Shown here: positions 53,271 through 61,719 of the stretch, piece after piece
Position numbering within the stretch: the stretch's first letter is position 1
Layout: the number at the start of each line of letters is the position of its first letter
Assembly: GCA_963701445.1 (NCBI GenBank)
Contig: CAVPAM010000038.1
Span: forward strand, 62,001 to 126,000
Source: CAKZLS01 sp963701445
Lineage (GTDB): Bacteria; Pseudomonadota; Alphaproteobacteria; Rhodospirillales; Defluviicoccaceae
Reading direction: 5' to 3'
DNA length: 64,000 nt
Notes under the pieces: generated by a model
What the model saw: the letters and a program-made list of their open reading frames with translations, nothing else
The model's database searches: none
Told to the model about the DNA's origin: nothing
Position numbers and translations under genes: made by a program

Positions 53271-55314
53271 GTGATCCGACTTCCGAAGTGTCTGCTATTC
53301 AGCTTCGTCTTGGCGGCCTTCGTTCGTCGCCGTCACCGAAAACCACGCGCGAAGCCAGGACGCCAAACCCCTGCTCATGCCCGACAAGCAGACGATCTTC
53401 CAGCGGGTGCTGACACGGCCCGGCGCGGAAATGATGGCGGGTGCCGGCGATGCCAAGGGAACGCCGCAACCGGCCCTGTCGCGCTTCTACGTCTACGAGC
53501 GGAAGGAGGTGGACGGCAAGGAGTGGCTTCTGGTCGGCGCCGACAGCCGTGGCAAGACCGACGGCTGGCTGGCAGCCGACGTCACGCTGCCCTGGAAGCA
53601 GCAGATGACCCTGGCGTTCACCAATCCGGCCAATCGCGACCGTACCCTGATGTTCGAAAATCGCGAGGACGTCCTCAACATCGTTCGGGCCGAGAGTCCG
53701 GCCGTGGCGGTGGCGCCGATCCGCGAGGCCGTCGAGACGGGCAAGGGCGATCCCCGCGTCCTGTCGATCGAGCCCGAAGAGTACATCGACATCCACGAGA
53801 AATTCTATCTTCTGCCCATCCTCGAGGCCGAGGAGGTGGTCACCAACCAGGGCTATGTGCGCGTTCTCGAGGTGGCCTCGGTGACCGCCGATGGCGAGGA
53901 AAACAGTCCGGTGGCGAGCGACGCGACCGGGAAACCCGAGCCGTCCGACAAGCCCGAAAAGGCAGCCGTCCTGCGGACATTCACTGCCGCGGTGGTGTTC
54001 GTGATCGACTCGACCATTTCCATGGGGCCGTATATCGATCGCACCCGCGAAGCCGTTCGCCGCATTTACGACAAGGTCGAAAAGGCGGGCCTGCTCGATC
54101 AGGTGAAGTTCGGATTGATCGCCTATCGGTCCAACGTAGAGGCTTCGCCGGGGTTGGAGTACGTGTCGAAGGTTTACGCGGATCCGACCGAGGTCAAGGA
54201 CGGTAAGGACTTTCTCAACAAGGTCGCGGATCTCAGTCCGGCGACGGTGTCGAGCGCGCGGTTCGACGAGGATGCCTATTCCGGCGTGATGAGCGCGATG
54301 CAAGGCATCAAGTGGAGCGAGTTCGGCGGGCGGTACGTGGTGCTCATAACCGACGCGGGCGCCCTCAAGGGAAATGACGAACTGTCCGGGACGCAGCTTG
54401 GCGCCGAGCAGGTGCAGATCGAGGCGGAACGGCTGGGGCTGGCCGTTTACACCCTTCACCTCAAGACTCCCGAGGGCAAGCGAAACCACGCGAGCGCCGA
54501 GCAACAGTACCGGACCTTGACGAACAACTCGATCGCGCGACGGTCCCTCTATTATCCGGTCGACGCGGGCTCGGTCGATGAATTCGGCCGCATCGTCGAT
54601 GGACTGTCGGACGCCATCGTGGAGCAGGTGACGGCCGCTTCCATGGGAGACATGGCGCCGGGCAGCGCGCGCACCGCCAAGCCCGACGAGGGCGCGAGCG
54701 AAAAGCCGGACGAGGAGAAACCGAAGGATCTCGTCGAACAGGCTCAGGCCGACGCCCGTCTGCTGGGCCATGCCATGGCGCTCGCCTATCTCGGACGCGT
54801 ACAGGGAACGGAGGCCCCGAAGCTGTTCAAGGCGTGGCTCTCGGACCGCGATTTCGCCAACCCGGACCTGGCGACGACGGAAGTACGGGTCCTGGTGACC
54901 AAAAACGAGCTGAGCAATCTGCGCGACGTGGTGAAGGCAATCCTCGACGCCGGTGAAAAGGCGCAGAACGAGGTGGGAACCGCCGACTTTTTCGATCTGC
55001 TGCGGTCTTCCGCCGCCCACCTCGCGCGGGATCCCAACCAGTTGAACGATCCGGACGCCACCAAGCTCGGCGAACTGGGGCTGCTCGACGAATTTCTCGA
55101 CGGCCTTCCCTACAAGAGCGACGTCATGATCCTGACCTCCGACCGCTGGGAACAGTGGAGCACGTCGGAGCAGGAGGATTTTCTCGACAATCTCCGCCGC
55201 AAACTCCGGCTGTATCAGATCTATCACGATGATACGGACCTGTGGATCGCGTTGAGCGAGGGCGGAGACGCGGGCGAAAGCGTCTATCCGGTCCCCATCA
55301 AGGCGTTGCCATGA
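53271..55314 (+). CDS. Secreted SH3-like/vWA protein resembling the C-terminal part of PpkA (frameshifted)
   Basis: 680 residues after removing one T at 53323-53324, which joins the signal peptide (MIRLPKCLLFSFVLAAF...VTENHARSQ) to the body. Residues about 40-130 form an SH3-like domain (VLTRPGAEMMAGAGD ... EWLLVGADSRGKTDGWLAAD). A vWA domain starts near 245: AAVVFVIDSTISMGPYIDRT then REAVRRIY, with a DxTxS variant of the MIDAS motif. A helical C-terminal domain follows. The same SH3-vWA order occurs at the end of the type VI secretion kinase PpkA, but no kinase domain is present here. Exported, it could bind the vWA or SrfA proteins. Confidence 0.78.
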
Positions 55315-56039
55315 ACGATGCTCCCGTGGCGCTTGATCTCCATGACATCGAACGCCGGCGGGGAGACGGTCCCGACAATTTCACCATAGAGATCCCGTCG
55401 TTCGTGGTCCGCCAGGGCGAATGCCTCGCCCTCACCGGCCCCAGCGGATCGGGCAAGAGCACGATGCTGGATCTCCTGGGCCTGGTGTTGAGGCCGGACC
55501 GCGCCGAGAGCTTCGTCCTCCGGGGGCGGCGGGGCGAGGTAATCGACATCGCCGCGCTGTGGCGGGGCAATCGCGACAACGCTCTGGCCGCCGTGCGGGC
55601 CTCCAGCATAGGGTATGTGCTGCAAACGGGCGGTTTGCTGCCGTTCCTTCCGGCGCGCGACAATATTTACCTGTCCCGCGAGTTGCTCGGAATGAAGGGC
55701 GACGACCTGGTGGATCAACTCGTCCACCGGCTTCGGATTTCCCATCTGCTCGGTAAAAAGCCCAGGGCGCTCTCCATCGGCGAGCGCCAGCGCGTGGCCA
55801 TCGCCCGGGCGCTCGCCCATCGGCCGATCCTTCTGCTCGCCGACGAACCCACGGCCGCCCTCGATCCGACGCACGCGGTGGAGGTCACGGAGCTGATGTT
55901 GGAGTTGATCGCCGAACTTCGGATCACCGCGATCATCGTCACTCACGACTGGGAGCTAGTGCGGACCTTGGGATTGCGGCAAGTGCAAGCCGTTCCTCTT
56001 GCTCGGGAACAGGGTGGTGCGACGCGTTTCGAGTGCTGA
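55311..56039 (+). CDS. MacB/LolD-type ABC transporter ATPase
   Basis: 242 residues. Walker A CLALTGPSGSGKSTMLDLLG, Q-loop IGYVLQTGGLLPFLPARDNI, signature variant ALSIGERQRVAIARALAH (SIGERQ instead of LSGGQ), Walker B LLLADEPTAALDP and switch VTHDWEL. The class works with FtsX-fold permeases that move lipoproteins, drugs or mechanical signals rather than importing solutes. ATG overlaps the stop of the vWA gene (ATGA), tying it firmly to this locus. Confidence 0.88.
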   Translation: MNDAPVALDLHDIERRRGDGPDNFTIEIPSFVVRQGECLALTGPSGSGKSTMLDLLGLVLRPDRAESFVLRGRRGEVIDIAALWRGNRDNALAAVRASSIGYVLQTGGLLPFLPARDNIYLSRELLGMKGDDLVDQLVHRLRISHLLGKKPRALSIGERQRVAIARALAHRPILLLADEPTAALDPTHAVEVTELMLELIAELRITAIIVTHDWELVRTLGLRQVQAVPLAREQGGATRFEC

Positions 56040-57286
56040 TTTGCCCGCCGCCGGACCCCGGCCCGGCGTTGGCCGGCAGTGGAGCCGGACGGCGATCCTC
56101 GCCTGGCGGGACTTCGCGCACGAGTGGCAGGTGTCCCTGTGCCTGGTGCTGGCGCTGGCGGCGGTGCTGACCCCGCTTGCTGGTGTTGTTCGGTCTGAAG
56201 TCCGGAATCGTGACGACCATGACCGAACGGCTGAAGGCCGACCCGAACAATCTCCAGGTGACCATCAAGGGCAACAGCCGCCTTGAACCGGCGTGGATCG
56301 AACAGTTGCGTGACCGGCCCGACGTGGGATTTCTCATTCCCCGCACGCGGACCCTGGCCGCCACCATCGACCTTGTCGCGGCGGACGGCCGCTCGGTGGC
56401 GGATGCGGACATGATCCCGACCGCGGCCGGAGATCCGGTGCCGCCGGCCGGAATGCCCGTGCCTTCGGGGTTGCGCGAGACCGTGCTGACCCATACGGCG
56501 GCCACGAAGCTGGGCGTTTCGGCGGGAGAGAACGTGGAAGGCATCGTTCGGCGGCGATACGGCGAGAAGGCGCAATTCGCGGTGCTGCCGTTTCGTGTCG
56601 TGGGTATCCTCCCCGAAGCCTCGTTTTCCGGGGACGCCGCGTTCCTGTCGCTCGACCTGCTCGTGGCCACCGAGAACTATCGGGACGGTTTTCGGGTTCC
56701 GGAACTGGATGTCGACGATGGAGACCCCGTCGCGGATGGCCCGAGGACGTACGCCGGCGTGCGGCTGTACGCCCGCTCCCTCGACGATGTCGCGGGCCTC
56801 GCCGCCGCCCTCCGCGAAGACGGTCTCGACGTCGTCACCAACGCCAAGGACATCGAGGTTGTCAAGGCGATCGAACGTGTCCTCAATTTTATCTTCTACG
56901 TCATCGCCAGTGTGGGAATTACCGGCTTTCTGTTGTCCTTGGCCGCGAGCCTGTGGGCCAACGTGGACCGCAAGCGGCGTGAATTGGCGTTGCTTCGCCT
57001 GGTGGGGCTGAGGACGGGGCCCCTCATCGCGTTTCCGGCATCGCAAGCGCTGATCGTCGCGGTTGGAGGCTTTGCACTATCGGTTCTGCTGTATGTTGTC
57101 GTCTCGTCCATCTTCAATACGGTTTTGGCCGAGAACCTGGGTCGGGACGAGTTTGTTTGCCGTCTCTTCGTGGGCGACGGTATCGTCGCCGGAATTCTGA
57201 CAATCCTGTTTGCCCTGGGGGCATCGGCCGTGGGAGGCTACCGTGCTGTCAAGATCGATCCCGCCGAAAGTCTGCGCGAACCTTAG
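56014..57286 (+). CDS. FtsX/MacB-type permease (frameshifted)
   Basis: About 423 residues after removing one T at 56177-56178, which joins WRDFAHEWQVSLCLVLALAA (first span) with VLFGLKSGIVTTMTERLKAD. A large periplasmic domain of MacB_PCD type (about 60-270) contains VTIKGNSRLEPAWIEQLRD and NYRDGFRVPELDVDDGDPV. Three C-terminal spans follow: FIFYVIASVGITGFLLSLAA, PASQALIVAVGGFALSVLLY and VAGILTILFALGASAVGGYR. This is the four-span FtsX layout. The start is uncertain (GTG at 56014 or 56017, TTG at 56041). It partners the ATPase and is likely a mechanotransmission or export component. Confidence 0.8.
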
Positions 57287-58864
57287 GATACTGGTTTGCC
57301 TGTTGATTTCCGCCCACGCTTTCGCCCCGCGCGACGGCGGCGCGGCCGACTGGGCGGCGGAGTTTTTCAACCCGAGCCCACTGGACGACGACGTGATCCT
57401 GCCGATGCCGTGCGGCGGGGCGATGGCCTTTCGCAAGATCCTCATTCCGAACGAAGGACCGGTCAACGACAAGCCCATCAAGGTCGGCAACGTCGACGAC
57501 GAATACGGCTACGCCGAGAACGCCCACGAAGCCTATATCGCCGGCAGTTTCGACGACGGAGCGGACAACAAGGAACGCTACTATCTTCTGGGGAAATACG
57601 AGGTCAACCAACTCCAGTACGAGTCGCTTGGCGATCCGTGTCCCCAGCCCTCGCTGGAAAAGCGCTTTCCGCAAGCCAACATCAGCTGGTTCGACGCCGT
57701 AAGTTTCGCCGACCGCTACAGCCTTTGGCTCCGCAAGAACGCCGCGAAACAGATGCCGAGCGACGGCGGCGAGATGGGCTTCGCGCGTCTTCCGACCGAG
57801 GTGGAGTGGGAATTCGCCGCGCGCGGCGGCATGAAGGTCTCGCCTCCCGATTTCCAGGAACGGGTGTTCCCCATGCCCGAAGGCACGGTGCGCTACGTCT
57901 GGTTCGCCGGGACGGAGTCCGCGAACGGCAAGGTCCAGTTCATCGGACTGTTGAAGCCCAATCCGCTCGGCCTTCACGACATGCTGGGCAACGTCGACGA
58001 GATGGTTCTGGATCCCTTCCGGCTCAACCGATTGAACCGGCTGCACGGTCAGGCCGGCGGGTACGTCGTTCGCGGCGGCAACGTGTTCACGCCCGAACCG
58101 CAGATCCGCACCGCCTACCGCCAGGAGGTACCCGTACTACAAAGGGTGCCGCGCCGAGACGGCGGGATACCACCGGGTTCCGGATCGCGATCGTCGGACC
58201 GGTGATTTCGTCGCGCGAGCGGCTTGGGGAAATCAAGGACGCGTGGAGCGAGCTGGGAGAGGCCGCGCCAACAAGGAAGGCGGCGGGTCCGGTTCTGGAC
58301 GACAAGCCGTTCGACGATCCGGTCAAGGAACTCGGCGTCATCCGCGATGCCGCCCCCGACCCCAATATGAAAAAACGCCTCGAATCCGTGCAAAAAACCC
58401 TCACGACCATTCAGGCGAACCTGCGGGCCAGCAACCTGGAGCGGGACGATCAGCGCAAGCTCGCGGCCAAGGCGTCCTTGCGTCTGGGCGCCTTTCTGTG
58501 CCGAAAACTCGCCGACGATGGAAAGGCGGTGGCGGGGTTGGAGGGGCTGATCCAGGAACGGATCGGCAATTTTGGCGAGGAAGACAGCCGCGTCAAGCAA
58601 TACAAGGAAAAACTATCCTTGGAGCAGGGCATATTGGGAGAGATCCAGCAATATTACGCGGAGACGGTCCTCAACTCGTCCCAACTGTACGACGATAATT
58701 TATTATCGTCTCAGCTTGCTGTCTTGAACACCGAACTGAAGCAAAAAGGCATCGAAGACGTGACGCCTTTCGCCGATCAACATCACAAGCATCTCGTCGC
58801 CTATCTAAAAACCTCACGGATTACGCGGTCCAGTTGGCTGGACGACTGCAAATCGCTACAATAG
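57243..58864 (+). CDS. Exported formylglycine-generating-enzyme-like protein with helical extension (two frameshifts)
   Basis: 539 residues after removing one C at 58131-58133 and one G at 58164-58166. The N-terminus LRILVCLLISAHAFA is a signal peptide. FGE-sulfatase-fold segments: YYLLGKYEVNQLQYESLG, FPQANISWFDAVSFADRYSL, FARLPTEVEWEFAARGGM, GLHDMLGNVDEMVLDPFRL, GYVVRGGNVFTP and, once repaired, EVPYYKGCRAETADTTGFRI. A 225-residue mainly helical tail follows, with no known match. Many relatives have lost the copper-binding cysteines and act as binding domains; that is possible here. The GTG start overlaps the permease end by 44 bases. Confidence 0.78.
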
Positions 58865-58894
58865 CGATCCTGAATGGGAACGGGGGTCGACAAA

Positions 58895-59617
58895 ATGCTT
58901 CAGGAGCGAACCGGACACCTCTCGAAGGGGCTGACGGCGGCGGCGATTATCCTGGCTTTGGCGGTGTCTGGTTGCGCGCAAACCCAACATTCGTCCGGCC
59001 GCCCGTTCACCCCCGAGGAACAGCGTCTGCGGCAACAGGCGGACGTTTACAATCAGACCGTCTTGGAAGGATGCGCCGTGGGCATCGGCGTCGGTGCCCT
59101 GGCGGGGTATCTGGCGGGGGGAAATTTGACGTCGACGGCCGTCGGGGCGGGCGCCGGCGCGGCGATCGGCTGCGGCGCCGGATGGTACATCGCCAATCTC
59201 CAGGAGGGACACGCCGGCAAGGAGCAACAACTGGACGCCATGATCACCGATGTCCGCGCCGACAATGAGCGTATGGCGGGGTTGGTTGTCTCGGCGCGCC
59301 AGGTGATCGCCAAGGACAAGGCGAAGATCGATCAGATCGATCGCGACCTCGCTTCCGGGAAGATGTCCATGGAAATGGCGCGCGCGGAGATGGCGAGCGT
59401 CGACGACAACCAGCGCTATCTGGAATCCACGCTCGCCAACGTAAGGCTCCGTCAGAACGATTGGAAGGAAGTCGCGAAAGAGGCGCGCAAGGAAGGCGAC
59501 CCAGCGAAGGTTGCCGAAATCGACCGCGAGATGAAGAAGCTCGAGACACAGATTTCTTCCCTGGAATCCGAATTGGACACGCTCGTTCAGCGGCGCACCG
59601 TGTCACGGGTTGGATAA
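58895..59617 (+). CDS. Glycine-zipper coiled-coil lipoprotein
   Basis: 240 residues. Signal peptide with lipobox ILALAVSGC. A glycine-zipper membrane-interacting segment (CAVGIGVGALAGYLAGGNLT and VGAGAGAAIGCGAGWYIA) is followed by a long coiled coil with heptads through about residue 235. The ATG at 58895 has a G-rich ribosome site eight bases upstream; an in-frame ATG at 58874 would add seven residues. Such glycine-zipper lipoproteins often sit at the outer membrane. It follows the FGE-like gene by 30 bases. Confidence 0.75.
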   Translation: MLQERTGHLSKGLTAAAIILALAVSGCAQTQHSSGRPFTPEEQRLRQQADVYNQTVLEGCAVGIGVGALAGYLAGGNLTSTAVGAGAGAAIGCGAGWYIANLQEGHAGKEQQLDAMITDVRADNERMAGLVVSARQVIAKDKAKIDQIDRDLASGKMSMEMARAEMASVDDNQRYLESTLANVRLRQNDWKEVAKEARKEGDPAKVAEIDREMKKLETQISSLESELDTLVQRRTVSRVG

Positions 59618-59639
59618 GGAACGGAGGGGGATGCAGGGT

Positions 59640-60131
59640 ATGAGGGCGATGACGTATGCGAGGACGTGGGCCGTTTGGCCATTTCTGGCGGTGTTCGTAT
59701 CGGCTTGCACGACGGCGGAGTGCGACCCGTCGCAAGGGGGCTTTATCCGGGGCATCGCCTGCACCGGAAAATACGAACAGCGCCAGGAGGAAAAGCAAGC
59801 GACGCTGACCGAGGAACAGGTCCGCCAGAAGACGATCCAGGACGACTACACCCGGACGAAGGCAGAGCAGGACGCCACCGAACGGAAGCGCAAGGCGGCC
59901 GAGAAAAAGTATGCCGCCCTGCAGAGCGACCTCGACGCGATGAGGGCCAAGCTGTCGCGGTCAAAGACGGCCAACAAGGACCTGGAACGAAAGATCGCCG
60001 ACCTGGAAGCGAAAAACAAACTGTTGCAAGACGATACGTTTTCCCCGGAAGCGGAGAAGGAGAAGCAGCTCCAGAAGCTAAGGGGACAAAAAGAGGCGCT
60101 GGAGAGAGAGGTCGATCTGGCGCTGCAGTAA
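59640..60131 (+). CDS. Coiled-coil lipoprotein
   Basis: 163 residues. Signal peptide with lipobox LAVFVSAC, then a Cys-containing loop (CDPSQGGFIRGIACTGKYEQ) and an uninterrupted charged coiled coil to the end (KRKAAEKKYAALQSDLDAMR, ADLEAKNKLLQ). ATGs at 59631 and 59649 are alternatives; GGAGG lies at 59623-59628. Last plus-strand gene of the srf locus, convergent with a small exported coiled-coil protein. Confidence 0.72.
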   Translation: MRAMTYARTWAVWPFLAVFVSACTTAECDPSQGGFIRGIACTGKYEQRQEEKQATLTEEQVRQKTIQDDYTRTKAEQDATERKRKAAEKKYAALQSDLDAMRAKLSRSKTANKDLERKIADLEAKNKLLQDDTFSPEAEKEKQLQKLRGQKEALEREVDLALQ

Positions 60132-60155
60132 CCCGGGTTTCCCGTTCAGGACCGG

Positions 60156-60434
60156 TTATTGCGGTGGCGGGGTCTTCAAATCGGGCCCCTTTTGAAGCAA
60201 CGCCGCCGCTTCCGGGTTGTCGCACACGCCCTTTTCCAGGGCGGCCTCGAGCTTGGCGATATGCTCGCGAAGGGCCTCGTTTCGCGCCAGTTGCGCCTGT
60301 AGGTCCTGTTCCAGGCTTTGTGACGAGGCTGGCTGCGCGGTCTGCGCCGACGCCACGCCGGCGGCGCCGGCAAATGACAGTCCCGCGATCAACGCGGCAA
60401 CGCCAGCCGTCAGTCTTAACCCTGTAACACGCAT
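60156..60434 (-). CDS. Small exported coiled-coil protein
   Basis: 92 residues. A signal peptide (LRLTAGVAALIAGLSFAGAA, cleavage near GVASAQ) is followed by a short Gln/Ala-rich helix (LEQDLQAQLARNEALREHIA) and a single Cys in EKGVCDNPEAAALLQKGPDL. No family recognised. It converges on the srf locus and could be a periplasmic accessory or an unrelated gene. Confidence 0.65.
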   Translation of the reverse strand: MRVTGLRLTAGVAALIAGLSFAGAAGVASAQTAQPASSQSLEQDLQAQLARNEALREHIAKLEAALEKGVCDNPEAAALLQKGPDLKTPPPQ

Positions 60435-60583
60435 GTTCGCTCTCCCGCCCCGATGTCCCAACGACCATAGGCCGTCATTATCAACACAGTCCGATGGGTT
60501 CGCAATCATTGAGTCGGGGGCCGAATTCCGAGCGGCGCGGCGAAAGAGGCGTGCCCGTTGCAACGGTGCCAGCAGCGGGATGA

Positions 60584-60674
60584 TGGCGGAGGGGGTGGGA
60601 TTCGAACCCACGGTACCCGTTAAGGGTACAACGGTTTTCGAGACCGCCCCGATCGACCACTCCGGCACCCCTCC
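60584..60674 (-). tRNA. tRNA-Ser (CGA)
   Basis: Read on the minus strand, acceptor GGAGGGG pairs with CCCCTCC, discriminator G and an encoded CCA. The anticodon stem GCGGT/ACCGT holds the loop CTCGAAA, giving anticodon CGA for codon UCG. A long variable arm (TGTACCCTTAACGGGTACCG) and the T arm GTGGGTTCGAATCCCAC fit a class II serine tRNA. Confidence 0.93.
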
Positions 60675-60739
60675 GCGGCATCCGCGCGGGCCTGAACTCC
60701 GTGGCCGGGCGCGAAACGCGGACGTTAGCCCAAACCCGC

Positions 60740-60765
60740 GCTCGCGGCAAGTCGGTGCCGCGAGC
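60740..60765. terminator. Strong hairpin between tRNA-Ser and the rplU promoter
   Basis: Perfect 10-bp inverted repeat GCTCGCGGCA / TGCCGCGAGC with a 6-base loop. It lies 66 bases upstream of the tRNA 5' end and 37 bases before the rplU -35. It may insulate the two transcription units; no U-run. Confidence 0.45.
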
Positions 60766-60801
60766 GTTCCGGGCGCGCGCGTTCAAGCGGACTTGGGACC
60801 G

Positions 60802-60829
60802 TTGACAACCGGCGGACACGGGGTATAGT
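60802..60829 (+). promoter_or_regulatory. Housekeeping promoter of rplU-rpmA-obgE-proBA
   Basis: TTGACA-N16-TATAGT, an almost perfect sigma-70 promoter, 64 bases upstream of rplU. Confidence 0.85.
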
Positions 60830-60892
60830 GCCGCCGGTTTGGTCGCACCGCGCCCCAGCGCGCGGTGCTTTCTTTGCTTTCATGGAACGCTG

Positions 60893-61381
60893 ATGTACGC
60901 CGTAATCCGCACCGGTGGAAAACAATACCGGGTCGCCGAAAACCAACGGGTCACCGTGGAAAGATTGCCGGGAGACCCCGGCGATACCCTCAAGCTCGAC
61001 GATGTGCTGATGATCGCCGAGGATGGCGCCGCGCCGTTGGTGGGCACGCCCGGTCTCGACAAGGCCGCCGTGTTCGCCGAGGTTCTGGCGCAGACCCGTG
61101 GCGACAAGGTCATCGTCTTCAAGAAGAAGCGCCGCCAAAACTACCGGCGCACGAAGGGCCATCGCCAGGAGCAGACGATGCTGCGCATCGCCAGCATCAG
61201 CGCCTCCGGCAAGGCACCCGCGACGGAGAAGACCGCGCAGGCCGAGCCGGCGCCCGAACCGGTTGCCGAAACGCCCGCGTCCGAGGTCGCCGCCGCCGAA
61301 GCCCCCGTGGCCGAGCCGCAAGTCGAGACCAAGGTCGAATTGGCCGCCGAGGCGACCCCAGAGAGCAAAACCAAGGAGTAA
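60893..61381 (+). CDS. rplU: 50S ribosomal protein bL21 with acidic C-terminal extension
   Basis: 162 residues. The first about 102 are a normal bL21: MYAVIRTGGKQYRVAENQRV, FKKKRRQNYRRTKGHRQEQT. The remaining 60 residues are an Ala/Pro/Glu-rich tail (EPAPEPVAETPASEVAAAEA) seen in several alphaproteobacterial L21 proteins. ATG at 60893 fits the conserved start. rpmA follows after five bases. Confidence 0.95.
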   Translation: MYAVIRTGGKQYRVAENQRVTVERLPGDPGDTLKLDDVLMIAEDGAAPLVGTPGLDKAAVFAEVLAQTRGDKVIVFKKKRRQNYRRTKGHRQEQTMLRIASISASGKAPATEKTAQAEPAPEPVAETPASEVAAAEAPVAEPQVETKVELAAEATPESKTKE

Positions 61382-61386
61382 CGGCC

Positions 61387-61644
61387 ATGGCACACAAAAA
61401 AGCAGGTGGCAGTTCCCGTAACGGCCGGGACAGCGCCGGGCGGCGCCTTGGCGTCAAGAAATCGGGCGGCCAGGCGGTCATTCCGGGCAATATCATCATC
61501 CGCCAGCGCGGAACCCGGTTTCACCCGGGCACCAACGTCGGCATGGGCAGGGATCATACGTTGTTCGCCATGTCCGAGGGCCGCGTGGCGTTCCGCCGCA
61601 AGGCCGGTGGCCGCACGTACGTATTCGTGGAGCCGGCCTCCTAG
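61387..61644 (+). CDS. rpmA: 50S ribosomal protein bL27
   Basis: 85 residues, complete: MAHKKAGGSSRNGRDSAGRR and NIIIRQRGTRFHPGTNVGMG, DHTLFAMSEGRVAFRRKAGG. The N-terminal tail reaches the peptidyl-transferase centre. Co-transcribed with rplU. Confidence 0.97.
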   Translation: MAHKKAGGSSRNGRDSAGRRLGVKKSGGQAVIPGNIIIRQRGTRFHPGTNVGMGRDHTLFAMSEGRVAFRRKAGGRTYVFVEPAS

Positions 61645-61719
61645 AATCAGGCGCGCTTTTTCGCGGGCGGGGCGGGGAATGTCTGTTCGTTTTCCCAGTC
61701 CTCCGATGGGACAAGTCTC

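Noticed and set aside
53271..55314. Type VI secretion system
   Set aside because: Only a PpkA-like C-terminal domain is present; no sheath, TssJLM, ClpV, Hcp or VgrG-like genes are seen.
41653..60674. Genomic island inserted at the tRNA-Ser gene next to the srf locus
   Set aside because: The tRNA 3' end does face the locus, a classic target orientation, but there is no integrase and no second copy of the tRNA 3' end at the left boundary, and base composition looks like that of the neighbours.
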